This document shows, piece after piece, positions 24,866 to 34,281 of a stretch of 35,907 nucleotides of DNA. The notes under the pieces were generated by a model, which saw nothing but the letters and a program-made list of their open reading frames with translations, had not been told where the DNA came from and searched no databases. Source of the DNA: Campylobacterales bacterium (GTDB taxonomy: Bacteria; Campylobacterota; Campylobacteria; Campylobacterales; QNZT01). Numbering within the stretch: position 1 is the first letter of the stretch; the number at the start of each line of letters is the position of its first letter. The translations under genes were made by a program, and so were the position numbers. The stretch is taken from the NCBI GenBank assembly GCA_027056215.1, contig JALULO010000112.1:1-35907 (forward strand), in the 5' to 3' direction.

Positions 24866-25393
24866 ATGAGTGATATCGCTAAAAAATATGTTAAAGCTTT
24901 GATAAATAGTATGAATGATAAAGAGATTGGCACACTTTCAAAAGGTCTTGATAGTATGACTGGAGCTTTTAAAAATAACAAGTTTCTTGCTATTATACAT
25001 TCTCCTGATGTTAGTCGTGTACAAAAAGAAGAATTTATAAGAGGTCTTATAAATACTAAAGATGAAAAAATTATTAATTTTATCAAATTGCTTATTTCTA
25101 AAGATAGATTAGATGAAATACCATCAATTGCACATGAATTACAAAATCGTATTGCTCTTAAAAACAATACTTTTCATGGGGTATTGATAAGTGGCAAAAA
25201 AGTAACAAAAGAAAAACTCAAAGATATCGAGAGTGTTTTGTCTAAGAAATTTGATTCTGCTATTAAACTTGAAAATAAAGTTAGTGATTATAATGGTATG
25301 AAAGTTGAGATAGAGAGTTTAGGTGTAGAAATAGGATTGTCTACTGATAGATTAAAACAACAAATTGCGCAAACAATTTTAAACGCGATATAA
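24866..25393 (+). CDS. atpH: ATP synthase F1 subunit delta
   Basis: Links the top of the alpha3beta3 head to the b/b' stalk (OSCP homologue). 175 residues of the usual length. The all-helical N-terminal domain begins with AKKYVKALI, and the family signature region LEN-K-V-S-D near residue 135 precedes the final GMKVEIESLGVEIG strand, where most family members have a G-x-x-x-x-xG hairpin. A gap of 18 bases with AAAGGAGAA leads into atpA. Confidence 0.93.
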   Translation: MSDIAKKYVKALINSMNDKEIGTLSKGLDSMTGAFKNNKFLAIIHSPDVSRVQKEEFIRGLINTKDEKIINFIKLLISKDRLDEIPSIAHELQNRIALKNNTFHGVLISGKKVTKEKLKDIESVLSKKFDSAIKLENKVSDYNGMKVEIESLGVEIGLSTDRLKQQIAQTILNAI

Positions 25394-25411
25394 ATTATAA
25401 AGGAGAAGTTA

Positions 25412-26929
25412 GTGAGTGCAAAAATTAAAGCTGATGAAATCAGTACATTAATTCAGGAAAGAATTGAAAATTTTGAATTAAATGTTGATATTGAAGAGAC
25501 GGGTAAAGTTATCCAGTTTGCGGATGGTATTGCAAGAGTTTATGGCTTGAACAATGTTATGGCAGGTGAAATGGTTGAGTTTGAAAGCGGTGATCGTGGA
25601 ATGGCTCTTAACCTTGAAGAATCTGTTGTGGGTATTGTTGTTCTTGGAAAAGGTGGTAAAATCAAAGAGGGTTCAAGTGTTAAAAGACTTGGAAGACTTT
25701 TAAAAGTCCCTGTTGGTGATGCTATGATTGGTAGAGTTGTAAACCCACTTGGTGAAGCGATCGACGGAAAAGGTGTTATTAATACTACTGAAGAGAGATT
25801 TGTTGAAGAAAAAGCACCAGGGATTATGGCAAGAAAATCTGTTCATGAGCCACTTCAAACTGGTATCAAAGCGATTGATGCACTTGTACCGATTGGTAGA
25901 GGACAAAGAGAGTTGATTATCGGTGATAGACAAACAGGTAAAACAACTGTTGCGATTGATGCAATTATCAACCAAAAAGGTCAAGATGTTGTTTGTATTT
26001 ATGTTGCTATTGGTCAAAAACAATCAACTGTAGCACAAGTTGTAAAAAAACTTGAAGAACACGGTGCTATGGATTATACAATCATTGTTAATGCTGCTGC
26101 AAGTGAATCTTCCGCCCTTCAGTTCTTAGCTCCATATGCTGGTGTAACCATGGGTGAATATTTTAGAGATAATGGTAGACATGCATTAATAGTTTATGAT
26201 GATCTTACAAAACATGCGATTGCTTACCGTGAGATGTCATTGATTTTACGTCGTCCTCCAGGTCGTGAAGCATATCCGGGTGATGTATTTTACCTACACT
26301 CAAGATTGTTAGAGCGTGCTGCAAAATTGAGTGATGCGTTAGGTGCTGGTTCTATGACTGCCTTGCCTATTATCGAAACACAAGCAGGTGATGTTTCGGC
26401 ATATATTCCAACAAATGTTATCTCTATCACAGATGGACAGATTTTCCTAGAGACAGATCTTTTTAACTCTGGTATCAGACCGGCGATCAATGTTGGTTTA
26501 TCTGTATCTCGTGTTGGTGGTGCTGCGCAAATCAAAGCGACAAAACAAGTTTCTGGTACACTTAGACTTGACCTTGCACAATATCGTGAACTTCAGGCAT
26601 TTGCTCAGTTCGCATCTGATCTTGATGAAACAAGTAGAAATCAGTTAGAACGTGGTGAAAGAATGGTAGAAGTTTTGAAACAAGGACCATATTCTCCATT
26701 GCCAATTGAGAAACAAGTTGTAATCATTTATGCTGGTGCAAATGGCTATCTTGATGATTTACCAGCATCTGATGTTACAAAATTTGAAGCTGAACTTTAT
26801 CCGTTTGTTGAAGCAAAATATCCGCAGTTATTTAAAGATATTGCAACAAATAAAAAGATTGATGATGATACAAAAGCTCTTTTAAATAAAGTCTTGGATG
26901 AATTTAAATCAACTTTTGTAGTTAAATAA
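25412..26929 (+). CDS. atpA: ATP synthase F1 subunit alpha
   Basis: Non-catalytic nucleotide-binding subunit of the F1 head. 505 residues. Walker A GDRQTGKT is at 171-178, and the alpha/beta signature around PAINVGLSVSRVGGAAQ at about 352-368 includes the conserved SR. The N-terminal beta barrel and C-terminal helical domain are intact. It starts with GTG, preceded by AAAGGAGAA at normal spacing. It lies eight bases before atpG. Confidence 0.98.
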   Translation: MSAKIKADEISTLIQERIENFELNVDIEETGKVIQFADGIARVYGLNNVMAGEMVEFESGDRGMALNLEESVVGIVVLGKGGKIKEGSSVKRLGRLLKVPVGDAMIGRVVNPLGEAIDGKGVINTTEERFVEEKAPGIMARKSVHEPLQTGIKAIDALVPIGRGQRELIIGDRQTGKTTVAIDAIINQKGQDVVCIYVAIGQKQSTVAQVVKKLEEHGAMDYTIIVNAAASESSALQFLAPYAGVTMGEYFRDNGRHALIVYDDLTKHAIAYREMSLILRRPPGREAYPGDVFYLHSRLLERAAKLSDALGAGSMTALPIIETQAGDVSAYIPTNVISITDGQIFLETDLFNSGIRPAINVGLSVSRVGGAAQIKATKQVSGTLRLDLAQYRELQAFAQFASDLDETSRNQLERGERMVEVLKQGPYSPLPIEKQVVIIYAGANGYLDDLPASDVTKFEAELYPFVEAKYPQLFKDIATNKKIDDDTKALLNKVLDEFKSTFVVK

Positions 26930-26937
26930 GGCTAAAT

Positions 26938-27819
26938 ATGGCAAATCTAAAAGATATAAAAAGAAATATCAAGAGTGTTAAAAATACGCAAAAGACTACA
27001 CGTGCGATGAAACTTGTCTCTACTGCAAAGCTTAGGCGCGCAGAAGAGGCAGCTAAACGTGCTCGTCTATATGCAGAGAAATTAAATGACATGCTTTTTG
27101 AGATTTCTGAAAAAATTAATAAATTTAAAGTAGGCGGATCTACAAGTAAGTTTTTTAATAAAGTACAAAACCCTAAAACTGTTGATATCCTTTTTGTGAC
27201 AGCAGATAAAGGTCTTTGTGGTGGCTTTAATGCTCAGACTATCAAAGAAGTTAAACGCGTTAGCGAACTTTATAGTGGTAAAGGTGCAACTGTTAGACTT
27301 CGTTGTGTAGGCAGAAAAGGGATTGATTTTTTCAATTTTCAAGGTACGGATATCTTAGATAAATATATCGGTATCAGTGCTGCACCAACATATGAAAAAG
27401 CACAAGAAGTTATTCAAGCGGCTGTTGATTCATTTACAGCCGGTGAGACTGATGTTATTGTATTGATTCACAATGGATACAAAAACATGATCACTCAGGA
27501 GATGAAAACACTTAATCTTATGCCCGTTGAAGCTATAGATGTGGATGATAAAATCAACGAATCTATGATGGAAGTTGAAGCAGAAGATGAAGAAAAAATC
27601 TTAGATGAATTGGTCAGAAAATATTTCGAATACAATATGTTCTATGCACTTATTGATTCACTTGCCGCTGAGCATAGTGCGAGAATGCAAGCTATGGACA
27701 ATGCGACAAACAATGCAAAAGAGCGTGTAGATCAATTGACAATTCAATACAATAAAGCAAGACAAGAAGCAATTACGACCGAATTGATAGAGATTATCAG
27801 CGGTATGGAAGCACTATAA
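26938..27819 (+). CDS. atpG: ATP synthase F1 subunit gamma
   Basis: Central rotating shaft of F1. 293 residues. The N-terminal helix has the family pattern IKRNIKSVKNTQKTTRAMKLVS, and the middle Rossmann-like domain contains DKGLCGGFN. The C-terminal helix ends with the signature region YNKARQEAITTELIEIISG. Full length. Confidence 0.97.
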   Translation: MANLKDIKRNIKSVKNTQKTTRAMKLVSTAKLRRAEEAAKRARLYAEKLNDMLFEISEKINKFKVGGSTSKFFNKVQNPKTVDILFVTADKGLCGGFNAQTIKEVKRVSELYSGKGATVRLRCVGRKGIDFFNFQGTDILDKYIGISAAPTYEKAQEVIQAAVDSFTAGETDVIVLIHNGYKNMITQEMKTLNLMPVEAIDVDDKINESMMEVEAEDEEKILDELVRKYFEYNMFYALIDSLAAEHSARMQAMDNATNNAKERVDQLTIQYNKARQEAITTELIEIISGMEAL

Positions 27820-27856
27820 AAAAATAAAAGATAAATAGGTAAAAGGAGCATACAAT

Positions 27857-29254
27857 ATGGAAGGTGTTATTTCACAGGTTATCGGGCCTGTTGTAGATGT
27901 TGATTTCGAAGATTATCTTCCGGAAATCAATGAAGCGATTGAAGTAAATTATGAAGTTGAGGGAGCTAAACAAAGGCTTATCCTTGAAGTAGCGGCTATC
28001 GTTGGTGATAACCGTGTTAGAACGATTGCGATGGACATGAGTGAAGGTCTTACAAGAGGTCAAGTGGTCAAAGCATTGGGAAGCCCAATCAAGGTACCAG
28101 TTGGTGAAGAAGTTCTTGGAAGAATTTTTAATGTTATAGGTGAAGCGATTGATGACGCTGGTGAAGTGAATGTAAAACATGAGTGGTCAATTCACAGAGA
28201 TCCACCACCATTTGAAGATCAAAGTACAAAATCAGAAGTTTTTGAAACAGGTATTAAAGTTGTTGATCTTTTGGCTCCATATGCAAAAGGTGGTAAAGTT
28301 GGTCTATTTGGTGGTGCTGGTGTTGGTAAAACAGTTATTATCATGGAACTTATCCATAACGTTGCATTTAAACACAGTGGTTATTCTGTATTTGCTGGTG
28401 TTGGTGAAAGAACCAGAGAGGGTAACGACCTTTACGAAGAGATGAAAGAATCGAACGTATTGGATAAAGTTGCACTGTGCTATGGTCAGATGAGTGAACC
28501 TCCAGGAGCAAGAAATAGAATCGCGCTTACAGGTATTACGATGGCTGAGTATTTTAGAGATGAGATGGGTCTAGATGTATTGATGTTTATCGATAATATC
28601 TTTAGATTTGCACAATCTGGTTCAGAGATGTCAGCACTTCTTGGTCGTATCCCTTCAGCAGTTGGTTACCAACCGACACTTGCTCGTGAAATGGGTGCAT
28701 TACAAGAGAGAATCACATCAACTAAAAAAGGTTCTATTACCTCAGTTCAAGCAGTTTATGTTCCTGCGGATGATCTTACTGATCCTGCGCCTGCAACAGT
28801 TTTTGCACACCTTGATGCGACAACAGTTTTAAACAGAAGTATCGCTGAAAAGGGTATTTATCCTGCGGTTGATCCATTGGATTCAACTTCAAGAATGCTT
28901 GATCCTGTAATCATTGGTCAAGACCATTATGATACTGCACGTGGTGTACAATCTATATTACAAAAGTATAAAGATCTTCAGGATATTATCGCTATTCTTG
29001 GTATGGATGAACTTAGTGAAGAAGATAAGCAAATTGTTGAAAGAGCAAGAAAAATTGAAAAATTTCTTTCTCAGCCATTCTTCGTTGCAGAGGTATTTAC
29101 TGGTAGTCCAGGAAAATATGTAACACTTGAAGAGACTTTAGAAGCATTTCAAGGTATTTTAGAAGGCAAATATGACCATATGCCTGAAAATGCATTTTAT
29201 ATGGTAGGTAGTATACAAGAGGCTGTTGAAAAAGCTGAGAAGATGAAAGGGTAG
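27857..29254 (+). CDS. atpD: ATP synthase F1 subunit beta
   Basis: Catalytic subunit of the F1 head. 465 residues. Walker A GGAGVGKT lies at 152-159, GERTREG follows with the catalytic Glu, the Walker B strand is LMFIDNIFRFAQSG, and the signature P-A-V-D-P-L-D-S-T-S-R is present. AAAAGGAG precedes the ATG. A small hairpin follows the stop before atpC. Confidence 0.98.
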   Translation: MEGVISQVIGPVVDVDFEDYLPEINEAIEVNYEVEGAKQRLILEVAAIVGDNRVRTIAMDMSEGLTRGQVVKALGSPIKVPVGEEVLGRIFNVIGEAIDDAGEVNVKHEWSIHRDPPPFEDQSTKSEVFETGIKVVDLLAPYAKGGKVGLFGGAGVGKTVIIMELIHNVAFKHSGYSVFAGVGERTREGNDLYEEMKESNVLDKVALCYGQMSEPPGARNRIALTGITMAEYFRDEMGLDVLMFIDNIFRFAQSGSEMSALLGRIPSAVGYQPTLAREMGALQERITSTKKGSITSVQAVYVPADDLTDPAPATVFAHLDATTVLNRSIAEKGIYPAVDPLDSTSRMLDPVIIGQDHYDTARGVQSILQKYKDLQDIIAILGMDELSEEDKQIVERARKIEKFLSQPFFVAEVFTGSPGKYVTLEETLEAFQGILEGKYDHMPENAFYMVGSIQEAVEKAEKMKG

Positions 29255-29274
29255 GGAGTATTTCCCCTCTTTTT
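29254..29274 (+). terminator. Weak hairpin plus U tract between atpD and atpC
   Basis: GGGA-GTATT-TCCC followed by CTCTTTTT begins at the last base of the atpD stop. With only four pairs it is unlikely to end transcription fully but could tune atpC and downstream expression or be an mRNA end. Confidence 0.25.
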
Positions 29275-29289
29275 CGAAAAGGATAAGTA

Positions 29290-29679
29290 ATGGCTACAAT
29301 GAAAATGGAGATAGTAACTCCGCATGGAATGATTTTTGAGGGTGATGTTTCAAGTGTTACACTTCCGGGAAGCGAAGGTGAATTTGGTGTTTTGCCTGGT
29401 CACGCATCTGTTGTAACAACACTGTCAGGTGGTGTTATAGAAGTTGTAAAAGCGGACAATTCTAAAGAACTTATTGCTATTAACTGGGGTCATGCCAAAG
29501 TTGATAGTGATAAAGTAAGTGTCTTGGCAGATGGTGCAGTTGCTGTAGGCGGAAATTCAAATGAAATTGCACAAAATCTTGAAGAAGCAAAAGAATTAAT
29601 CAAAAGTATGAGTGATTCTGATATAGCAATCGCGGCTGCTACTGCAAAACTGGAGACAGCAGCTAAAAGCGGATTTTAA
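29290..29679 (+). CDS. atpC: ATP synthase F1 subunit epsilon
   Basis: Rotor subunit that connects gamma to the c ring and can inhibit ATP hydrolysis. 129 residues. The N-terminal beta sandwich (MKMEIVTPHGMIFEGDV, GSEGEFGVLPGHA) is well conserved; the C-terminal helical hairpin (about 88-129) is Ala-rich. AAAAGGATAAG precedes the ATG. It ends four bases before exbB, tying the ATP synthase block to the Tol genes. Confidence 0.96.
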   Translation: MATMKMEIVTPHGMIFEGDVSSVTLPGSEGEFGVLPGHASVVTTLSGGVIEVVKADNSKELIAINWGHAKVDSDKVSVLADGAVAVGGNSNEIAQNLEEAKELIKSMSDSDIAIAAATAKLETAAKSGF

Positions 29680-29683
29680 TAAT

Positions 29684-30256
29684 ATGGATCTTCTATTTAC
29701 TTATATAACCAGTGGTGGTATCATTTCCACACTGGTGTTTATATGGCTTTCGCTTTATTTTATAGTGACATTTTGGATTTGGATTAGTAAACATTTGACA
29801 CTAAAAAGCTGGGAAAGTGTTGAAAAAAAATCTCTTGAAACACTTTTACGTGGTTCACGGAACATCAACAATGCATCAATCTTACGAAATTGCTTGAATG
29901 CAAATGCTACAAGAACGTCACTTAATATCTGTAAAAGTGTTGCAGAAAAAAAATCTACGTCATATTTGGCAATGCTCTCAGTTATCTCTTCAACAGCACC
30001 TTTTATTGGTTTATTTGGCACAATCGTATCTATCTTAAATACTTTCAATCAGCTAGGAGATGCGCAAACTGCGTCATTGACTGTTATTGCTCCGGCTATT
30101 AGTGAAGCATTGGTCGCTACAGCTGCTGGTATTTTTGTTGCTATACCCGCTTATAGTGCGCATGTATTACTTAAAAGAAAAGCGTATGAGTTGATGAGTT
30201 TGATCCAAAGAGAAGTTGATATGTTGACTTCTGACGATACTTTTTTGTATGAGTAG
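29684..30256 (+). CDS. tolQ: TolQ/ExbB proton channel subunit
   Basis: Inner-membrane motor component that uses the proton motive force to energise the TolA partner. 190 residues with three transmembrane helices: about 10-33, 100-125 and 135-160. The conserved core APFIGLFGTIVSILNTF and the third helix with ISEALVATAAGIFVAIPA are diagnostic of the MotA/TolQ/ExbB family. TolQ and ExbB cannot be separated by sequence alone; linkage to tolB and pal favours TolQ. The ATG follows the atpC stop by four bases with little ribosome-binding sequence. Confidence 0.92.
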   Translation: MDLLFTYITSGGIISTLVFIWLSLYFIVTFWIWISKHLTLKSWESVEKKSLETLLRGSRNINNASILRNCLNANATRTSLNICKSVAEKKSTSYLAMLSVISSTAPFIGLFGTIVSILNTFNQLGDAQTASLTVIAPAISEALVATAAGIFVAIPAYSAHVLLKRKAYELMSLIQREVDMLTSDDTFLYE

Positions 30257-30264
30257 AGGTCGGT

Positions 30265-30654
30265 ATGTTTAACTGGGACGAAAATCCAGATCTAAATATC
30301 ACACCACTTGTTGATATCATGTTGGTTCTTATGGCTATCTTAATGGTAACTGCACCTGTTATGGAGTATGAAGAACAGATTAATTTACCAAAAGGATCTG
30401 CCCAAAAATCTACCCATAAAATACCTGATCTTTCTATTCGTATTGATAGTAAAAAAAATATTTATATCAAACATGATAAATATAGTTTTGCTACGTTTGC
30501 AGATGATTTTGTACTTGGATCCCAAAAATATCCTAAAAGTACGGTTGTATATATCAAAGCTGATAAAGAGTTAAAATATAACGATGTTATCTATGTGCTT
30601 AAAGTCATCAAAGATTCAGGTTTTACTAAAGTATCACTCGTAACCAATGGTTGA
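30265..30654 (+). CDS. tolR: TolR/ExbD proton channel subunit
   Basis: 129 residues. One N-terminal transmembrane helix (about 13-33) carries the essential Asp17 in NITPLVDIMLVLMAI, the proton-translocating residue of the family. The periplasmic domain ends with a strand-rich segment (TVVYIKADKELKYNDV). It forms the channel with the upstream TolQ-like protein. Eight bases of overlap with the next gene suggest coupled translation. Confidence 0.92.
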   Translation: MFNWDENPDLNITPLVDIMLVLMAILMVTAPVMEYEEQINLPKGSAQKSTHKIPDLSIRIDSKKNIYIKHDKYSFATFADDFVLGSQKYPKSTVVYIKADKELKYNDVIYVLKVIKDSGFTKVSLVTNG

Positions 30655-31537
30655 TAAATTTTCCTATAAAGTAATTGCTCTATTTCTTGCAATTTTTATT
30701 TATATATTCCTTGTTTATGCACTAGTATTTGGTGTATTTAAGGATGATAAGAAGAAAAAAGACTACGGTTTTAATGTCGATGAAGCTGTTGTTGTCAATA
30801 TAGATACACTGGTTCCAGATACGCCAAAAGTGATCAAAAAACCAAAACCTGTTGTAAAGTCTCCTAAAATTCCTGTACGCGCTATGCCTATTGAGCATGT
30901 TGTTCCTGTAGAAAAACCGATTGAAAAAAAGCCTGAACCGCCAAAAGAGGTCACAAAGCCTGAACCTGAAGTTGTTAAAGAGGTTAAAAAAGAGAGTCGC
31001 GACAAAGAAGCTAAAAGTGCTAAAGATCTTTTTTCAACAATTCGTACAGACAAGTATCAAAAAGCGATGCAAGAAAAGTTGAAACAAGAAAAAGCTAGAG
31101 CAAGTAGACTTAAAAAACAAAAAGCTAAAGAAGCTCGTAAAAAATCTCGTGAAGCAAAAAAGCGTAAAGAAAAACAAACAAAAGCAAAAAGACGTGCGCA
31201 GCAAATGTTGGAAGAGTTACAAATCTCACAAAGTACTTCAAAACACCGTAAAAAAGGTGAAAATGATAAGTTTTGGAGTTATGTTTCTGATAAAATCATG
31301 TCAAAATGGCAACGTACTATTTCCACACAAAACGGCTTACATGCAACGGTAATCATACGTATTGATAATAGAGGAAAATTGACTTATCATAATTTAAAAT
31401 CCTCATATAATAGTTTATTTGATACAAAACTTAAGGTATTTCTTGATAATTTAGAGTATACGAGATTTCCTGCTTACAAAGATGGTTCTTACATTGAAGC
31501 AGAATTTGAATTTAAAGATAAAGACAAAGGGTTGTAA
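30647..31537 (+). CDS. tolA: TolA/TonB-family energy transducer
   Basis: 296 residues spanning the periplasm between the TolQR motor and the Tol-Pal outer-membrane partners. A single N-terminal anchor (about 8-28) is followed by a Pro/Lys/Glu-rich stretch (about 60-120), a long charged helix with repeated KKxKAK units (about 130-195), and a C-terminal domain of about 90 residues (FWSYVSDKIMSKWQ...) of the TonB/TolA fold. The Pro-rich part looks TonB-like and the Lys/Ala helix TolA-like; context with tolB and pal decides for TolA. Confidence 0.85.
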   Translation: MVDKFSYKVIALFLAIFIYIFLVYALVFGVFKDDKKKKDYGFNVDEAVVVNIDTLVPDTPKVIKKPKPVVKSPKIPVRAMPIEHVVPVEKPIEKKPEPPKEVTKPEPEVVKEVKKESRDKEAKSAKDLFSTIRTDKYQKAMQEKLKQEKARASRLKKQKAKEARKKSREAKKRKEKQTKAKRRAQQMLEELQISQSTSKHRKKGENDKFWSYVSDKIMSKWQRTISTQNGLHATVIIRIDNRGKLTYHNLKSSYNSLFDTKLKVFLDNLEYTRFPAYKDGSYIEAEFEFKDKDKGL

Positions 31538-32806
31538 ATGAAAAAAGTATTTTTGCTTTTATTCAGTTGGGTCTATCTTCATGCCTATGATTCTACTATT
31601 GAAATTGTTAAAAATATCGATAAAAAGGCGCATATTGCAGTGGCAGATTGTTCCACACAAGGCGTAAATCGTGACGTTAATAGAAAGTTTTTAAAGCTTT
31701 TAATAGGTGATTTAAAAGTAACGACACATTTTATGGTAGATGATAAGTATGTCACTTTAGATTATAATAGTAACAGTGCATTGCCACAGTTGGCAAAAAA
31801 TGGTGTTGAATTGTTGGTTAAGACAAAACTAGAAAGCAAATCAAATACTAAGTTTGTTGCGAGTGTAAAATTGTTAAATGCTAAAAATGGATCACAGTTA
31901 TATGAAAAATTTTATACTATCTCCAAACCCAAGCGTTATCCTTTCCTTGCCCATAATGTAACGATTGATGTCAATAACTTTTTTGGTGCTCCACCGGTTG
32001 ACTGGATGCGTAAATATGTAATATTTGCGATGTATACCAAAAGTGGCAAAAGCAATATTATCGTTTCGGATTATACTTTGACATTTAAAAAGACGATTAT
32101 TTCCGGTGGTCTAAATCTCTTCCCAAAATGGGCGAATAGTGCGCAAGATGCTTTTTACTATACTTCTTATAATGGTTTAAAACCTACCTTGTATCGTGTT
32201 GATATTTATACAGGAAGAAAACGAAAAATTGCATCGAGTTCAGGTATGATTGTTTGTTCAGATGTGAGTAAAGATGGTAGCAAGATTTTAGTAACAATGG
32301 CACCACATGATCAACCAGATATCTATCTTATTGATGTAAGAAATGGTTCAAAAAGTAGACTTACTTCATACAGTGGTATTGATGTAAGTGGCAATTTTGT
32401 TGACAATGAATCGAAAATTGTTTTTATTTCTGAGCGATTAGGTTATCCAAATATCTTTGCAAAGTCTATCAATGGTGGTAAAGTTGAGCAGATGATTTAT
32501 CATGGGAAAAATAATAGTTCTTGTTCTACCTTTGGTAAGTATATTGTCTATTCAAGTCGTGAAGGACGTAACTCTTTTGGCAAGAATACGTTTAATCTCT
32601 ATCTCATATCAACACAAACAGATTTTATACGTAAATTAACAACCAATGGAAAAAATTTATTTCCAAGATTTGCACCTGATGGAGAAACAGTTTTATTTAT
32701 CAAGTATATAGGTAGCAGGAGTTTATTGGGAGTGTTGCGTTTAAATGCCAATAAGAGTTTTTTGTTCCCGCTTAGATCAGGAAAAATACAGTCAATCGAC
32801 TGGTAA
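31538..32806 (+). CDS. tolB: Tol-Pal system beta-propeller protein TolB
   Basis: 422-residue periplasmic protein that binds Pal and TolA and helps keep the outer membrane attached during division. Signal peptide at 1-16 (ending LHA). The N-terminal alpha/beta domain (about 20-150) leads into the six-bladed propeller, with repeated KWANSAQDAFYYTSY-, SKDGSKILVT- and RFAPDGETVLFI-type blades. The ATG follows the tolA stop directly. It holds several N-x-S/T sites, but none has an acidic residue at -2, in contrast to the adhesin cassette. Confidence 0.94.
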   Translation: MKKVFLLLFSWVYLHAYDSTIEIVKNIDKKAHIAVADCSTQGVNRDVNRKFLKLLIGDLKVTTHFMVDDKYVTLDYNSNSALPQLAKNGVELLVKTKLESKSNTKFVASVKLLNAKNGSQLYEKFYTISKPKRYPFLAHNVTIDVNNFFGAPPVDWMRKYVIFAMYTKSGKSNIIVSDYTLTFKKTIISGGLNLFPKWANSAQDAFYYTSYNGLKPTLYRVDIYTGRKRKIASSSGMIVCSDVSKDGSKILVTMAPHDQPDIYLIDVRNGSKSRLTSYSGIDVSGNFVDNESKIVFISERLGYPNIFAKSINGGKVEQMIYHGKNNSSCSTFGKYIVYSSREGRNSFGKNTFNLYLISTQTDFIRKLTTNGKNLFPRFAPDGETVLFIKYIGSRSLLGVLRLNANKSFLFPLRSGKIQSIDW

Positions 32807-32829
32807 CAGGTCTATTATACAAAAAACGT

Positions 32830-32835
32830 TACAAT
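32830..32835 (+). promoter_or_regulatory. Candidate -10 for pal
   Basis: TACAAT in the 56-base tolB-pal gap, 27 bases before the pal ATG; an internal promoter here would give extra Pal, an abundant lipoprotein in most species. Confidence 0.3.
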
Positions 32836-32862
32836 AAAAAATTAAAAAGTAAGGATTTTAAA

Positions 32863-33414
32863 ATGAAATATATATATATTTTAGTTATTACACTTTTCGT
32901 TGTATTAGGTAGTGGTTGTGCTGAAAAAGCACCTGAACTGGCAAATAATACATCAGGACAATTACCACAAAACAATACCCCTGAGATTACAAATGATTCA
33001 CAGATATCGAATATGAATAATATGGATGAAAATGTAAAATACGGTTCCACAGATGAGCGTATTGCTGCGATTGCACAGGAAGTTGAGCCTATCTACTTTG
33101 CAACAGATAGTTATACTATTTCACCAAGTGAACATGAAAAAGTTGATAGCGATGCAGCGATATTCAATGGTGATCTAGCACAAGATCTCTCTATTCGAGT
33201 AGAAGGAAATTGTGATGAATGGGGAACTGATGAGTACAATTATGCGTTAGGTCTAAAACGTGCCAAAAGTGCTAAGGATGCTCTCTCTGTTGCAGGTGTC
33301 AACGAAGGTAGAATGGCTTTGATAAGTTATGGTGAAAGTAAACCTGTTTGTTCTGAGCATAATGATGCATGCTGGCAACAAAACCGAAGAGCTGATTTTA
33401 CACTTTTACCATAG
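32863..33414 (+). CDS. pal: Peptidoglycan-associated lipoprotein Pal
   Basis: 183 residues. Lipoprotein signal ending VLGSGC, with Cys19 lipidated to anchor it in the outer membrane. An Asn/Thr-rich linker leads to an OmpA-like peptidoglycan-binding domain (about 75-183): PIYFATDSYTI, VEGNCDEWGTDEYNYALGLKRA, ISYGESKPV and NRRADFTLLP. The position after tolB and before cpoB is the canonical order. TAAGGA lies upstream of the ATG. Confidence 0.95.
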   Translation: MKYIYILVITLFVVLGSGCAEKAPELANNTSGQLPQNNTPEITNDSQISNMNNMDENVKYGSTDERIAAIAQEVEPIYFATDSYTISPSEHEKVDSDAAIFNGDLAQDLSIRVEGNCDEWGTDEYNYALGLKRAKSAKDALSVAGVNEGRMALISYGESKPVCSEHNDACWQQNRRADFTLLP

Positions 33415-33423
33415 GTTAATAAC

Positions 33424-34254
33424 ATGAAATATATATTGATACTCTCTTGTGTTTTTTCTATTTATCTAAATGCTGAAGTATCTGCATTTGGTGCAGGCAA
33501 TCTAAATGCAAAAAATCCTTATGGGCTCACCGAAGGTGAAAAGGTGATTTATGCTAATAAAAAGGCAATTCTTACCAATTCTAAAGAAGTCAAATCATTA
33601 CGTTATAAAGTTGATCAACTCACTGAAAGTATACAAGGATTGAGGAGTGTAGTGGACTCTTTAAGTGAAAAAGTTGGGCAAACAGGTCAGCAACTCCATC
33701 AAATGGATGCTGATAATTCACAAGCAAAAGACGATAAGATTCAAGCACTTAAAAATGAACTTTCAGAGCAAAAAGAATATGCTCAAAAGCTTGCAACTGC
33801 TTTACAGAAGCTTACAGTTATGATCGATGACATGAGTGTAAACTATGTCAAAAAAAGTGACTTGCCAACACGAAAAAAAAAAGTAATTAGCAAAAAAAAG
33901 ATTACAAATAAACTACTTTTGAGTAGTGCGATTAAGTTGTTTCGTGCAAAAAAATATGATGATGCATCTTTAAAATTTGCATTACTTGCCAAAAAGAGTT
34001 ATAAACCTGCAATGTCTAATTATTATCTTGGCGAGTGTGCTTATTATCAAAAGAGTTATAAAGCAGCTATTGTCTATTTTAAAAAGAGTGCAGGATTTTA
34101 TGATAAAGCTTCATATATGCCTACGTTATTACTTCATACAGCACTTAGTTTTGAAAAGATACATGATAATGAAAATGCAAAACGTTTTTTTCAAGCCGTC
34201 ATAACTAACTATTCTCAATCAACACAAGCAAAAATTGCACAAAAACATTTATAA
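33424..34254 (+). CDS. cpoB: CpoB/YbgF-like periplasmic coiled-coil TPR protein
   Basis: 276 residues. Signal peptide at 1-17 (ending LNA). A heptad-rich coiled coil (about 55-125) is the trimerisation region, followed by a Lys-rich linker and TPR-like repeats (about 160-276; LFRAKKYDDASLKF, YYLGECAYYQKSYKAA). In E. coli CpoB ties cell-wall synthesis at the septum to Tol-driven outer-membrane constriction; the same role is inferred from its place after pal. Confidence 0.9.
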   Translation: MKYILILSCVFSIYLNAEVSAFGAGNLNAKNPYGLTEGEKVIYANKKAILTNSKEVKSLRYKVDQLTESIQGLRSVVDSLSEKVGQTGQQLHQMDADNSQAKDDKIQALKNELSEQKEYAQKLATALQKLTVMIDDMSVNYVKKSDLPTRKKKVISKKKITNKLLLSSAIKLFRAKKYDDASLKFALLAKKSYKPAMSNYYLGECAYYQKSYKAAIVYFKKSAGFYDKASYMPTLLLHTALSFEKIHDNENAKRFFQAVITNYSQSTQAKIAQKHL

Positions 34255-34281
34255 GTGTAGATTGCACTAAGTCTTTTGTGC

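Noticed and set aside
28179..29123. Alternative-frame ORFs within atpD
   Set aside because: atpD is intact with all motifs; these frames carry no family pattern.
30647..31537. TonB for iron uptake rather than TolA
   Set aside because: The Pro-rich segment is TonB-like, but the Lys-rich helix and the tolB-pal-cpoB neighbours favour TolA; no TonB-dependent receptor is nearby.
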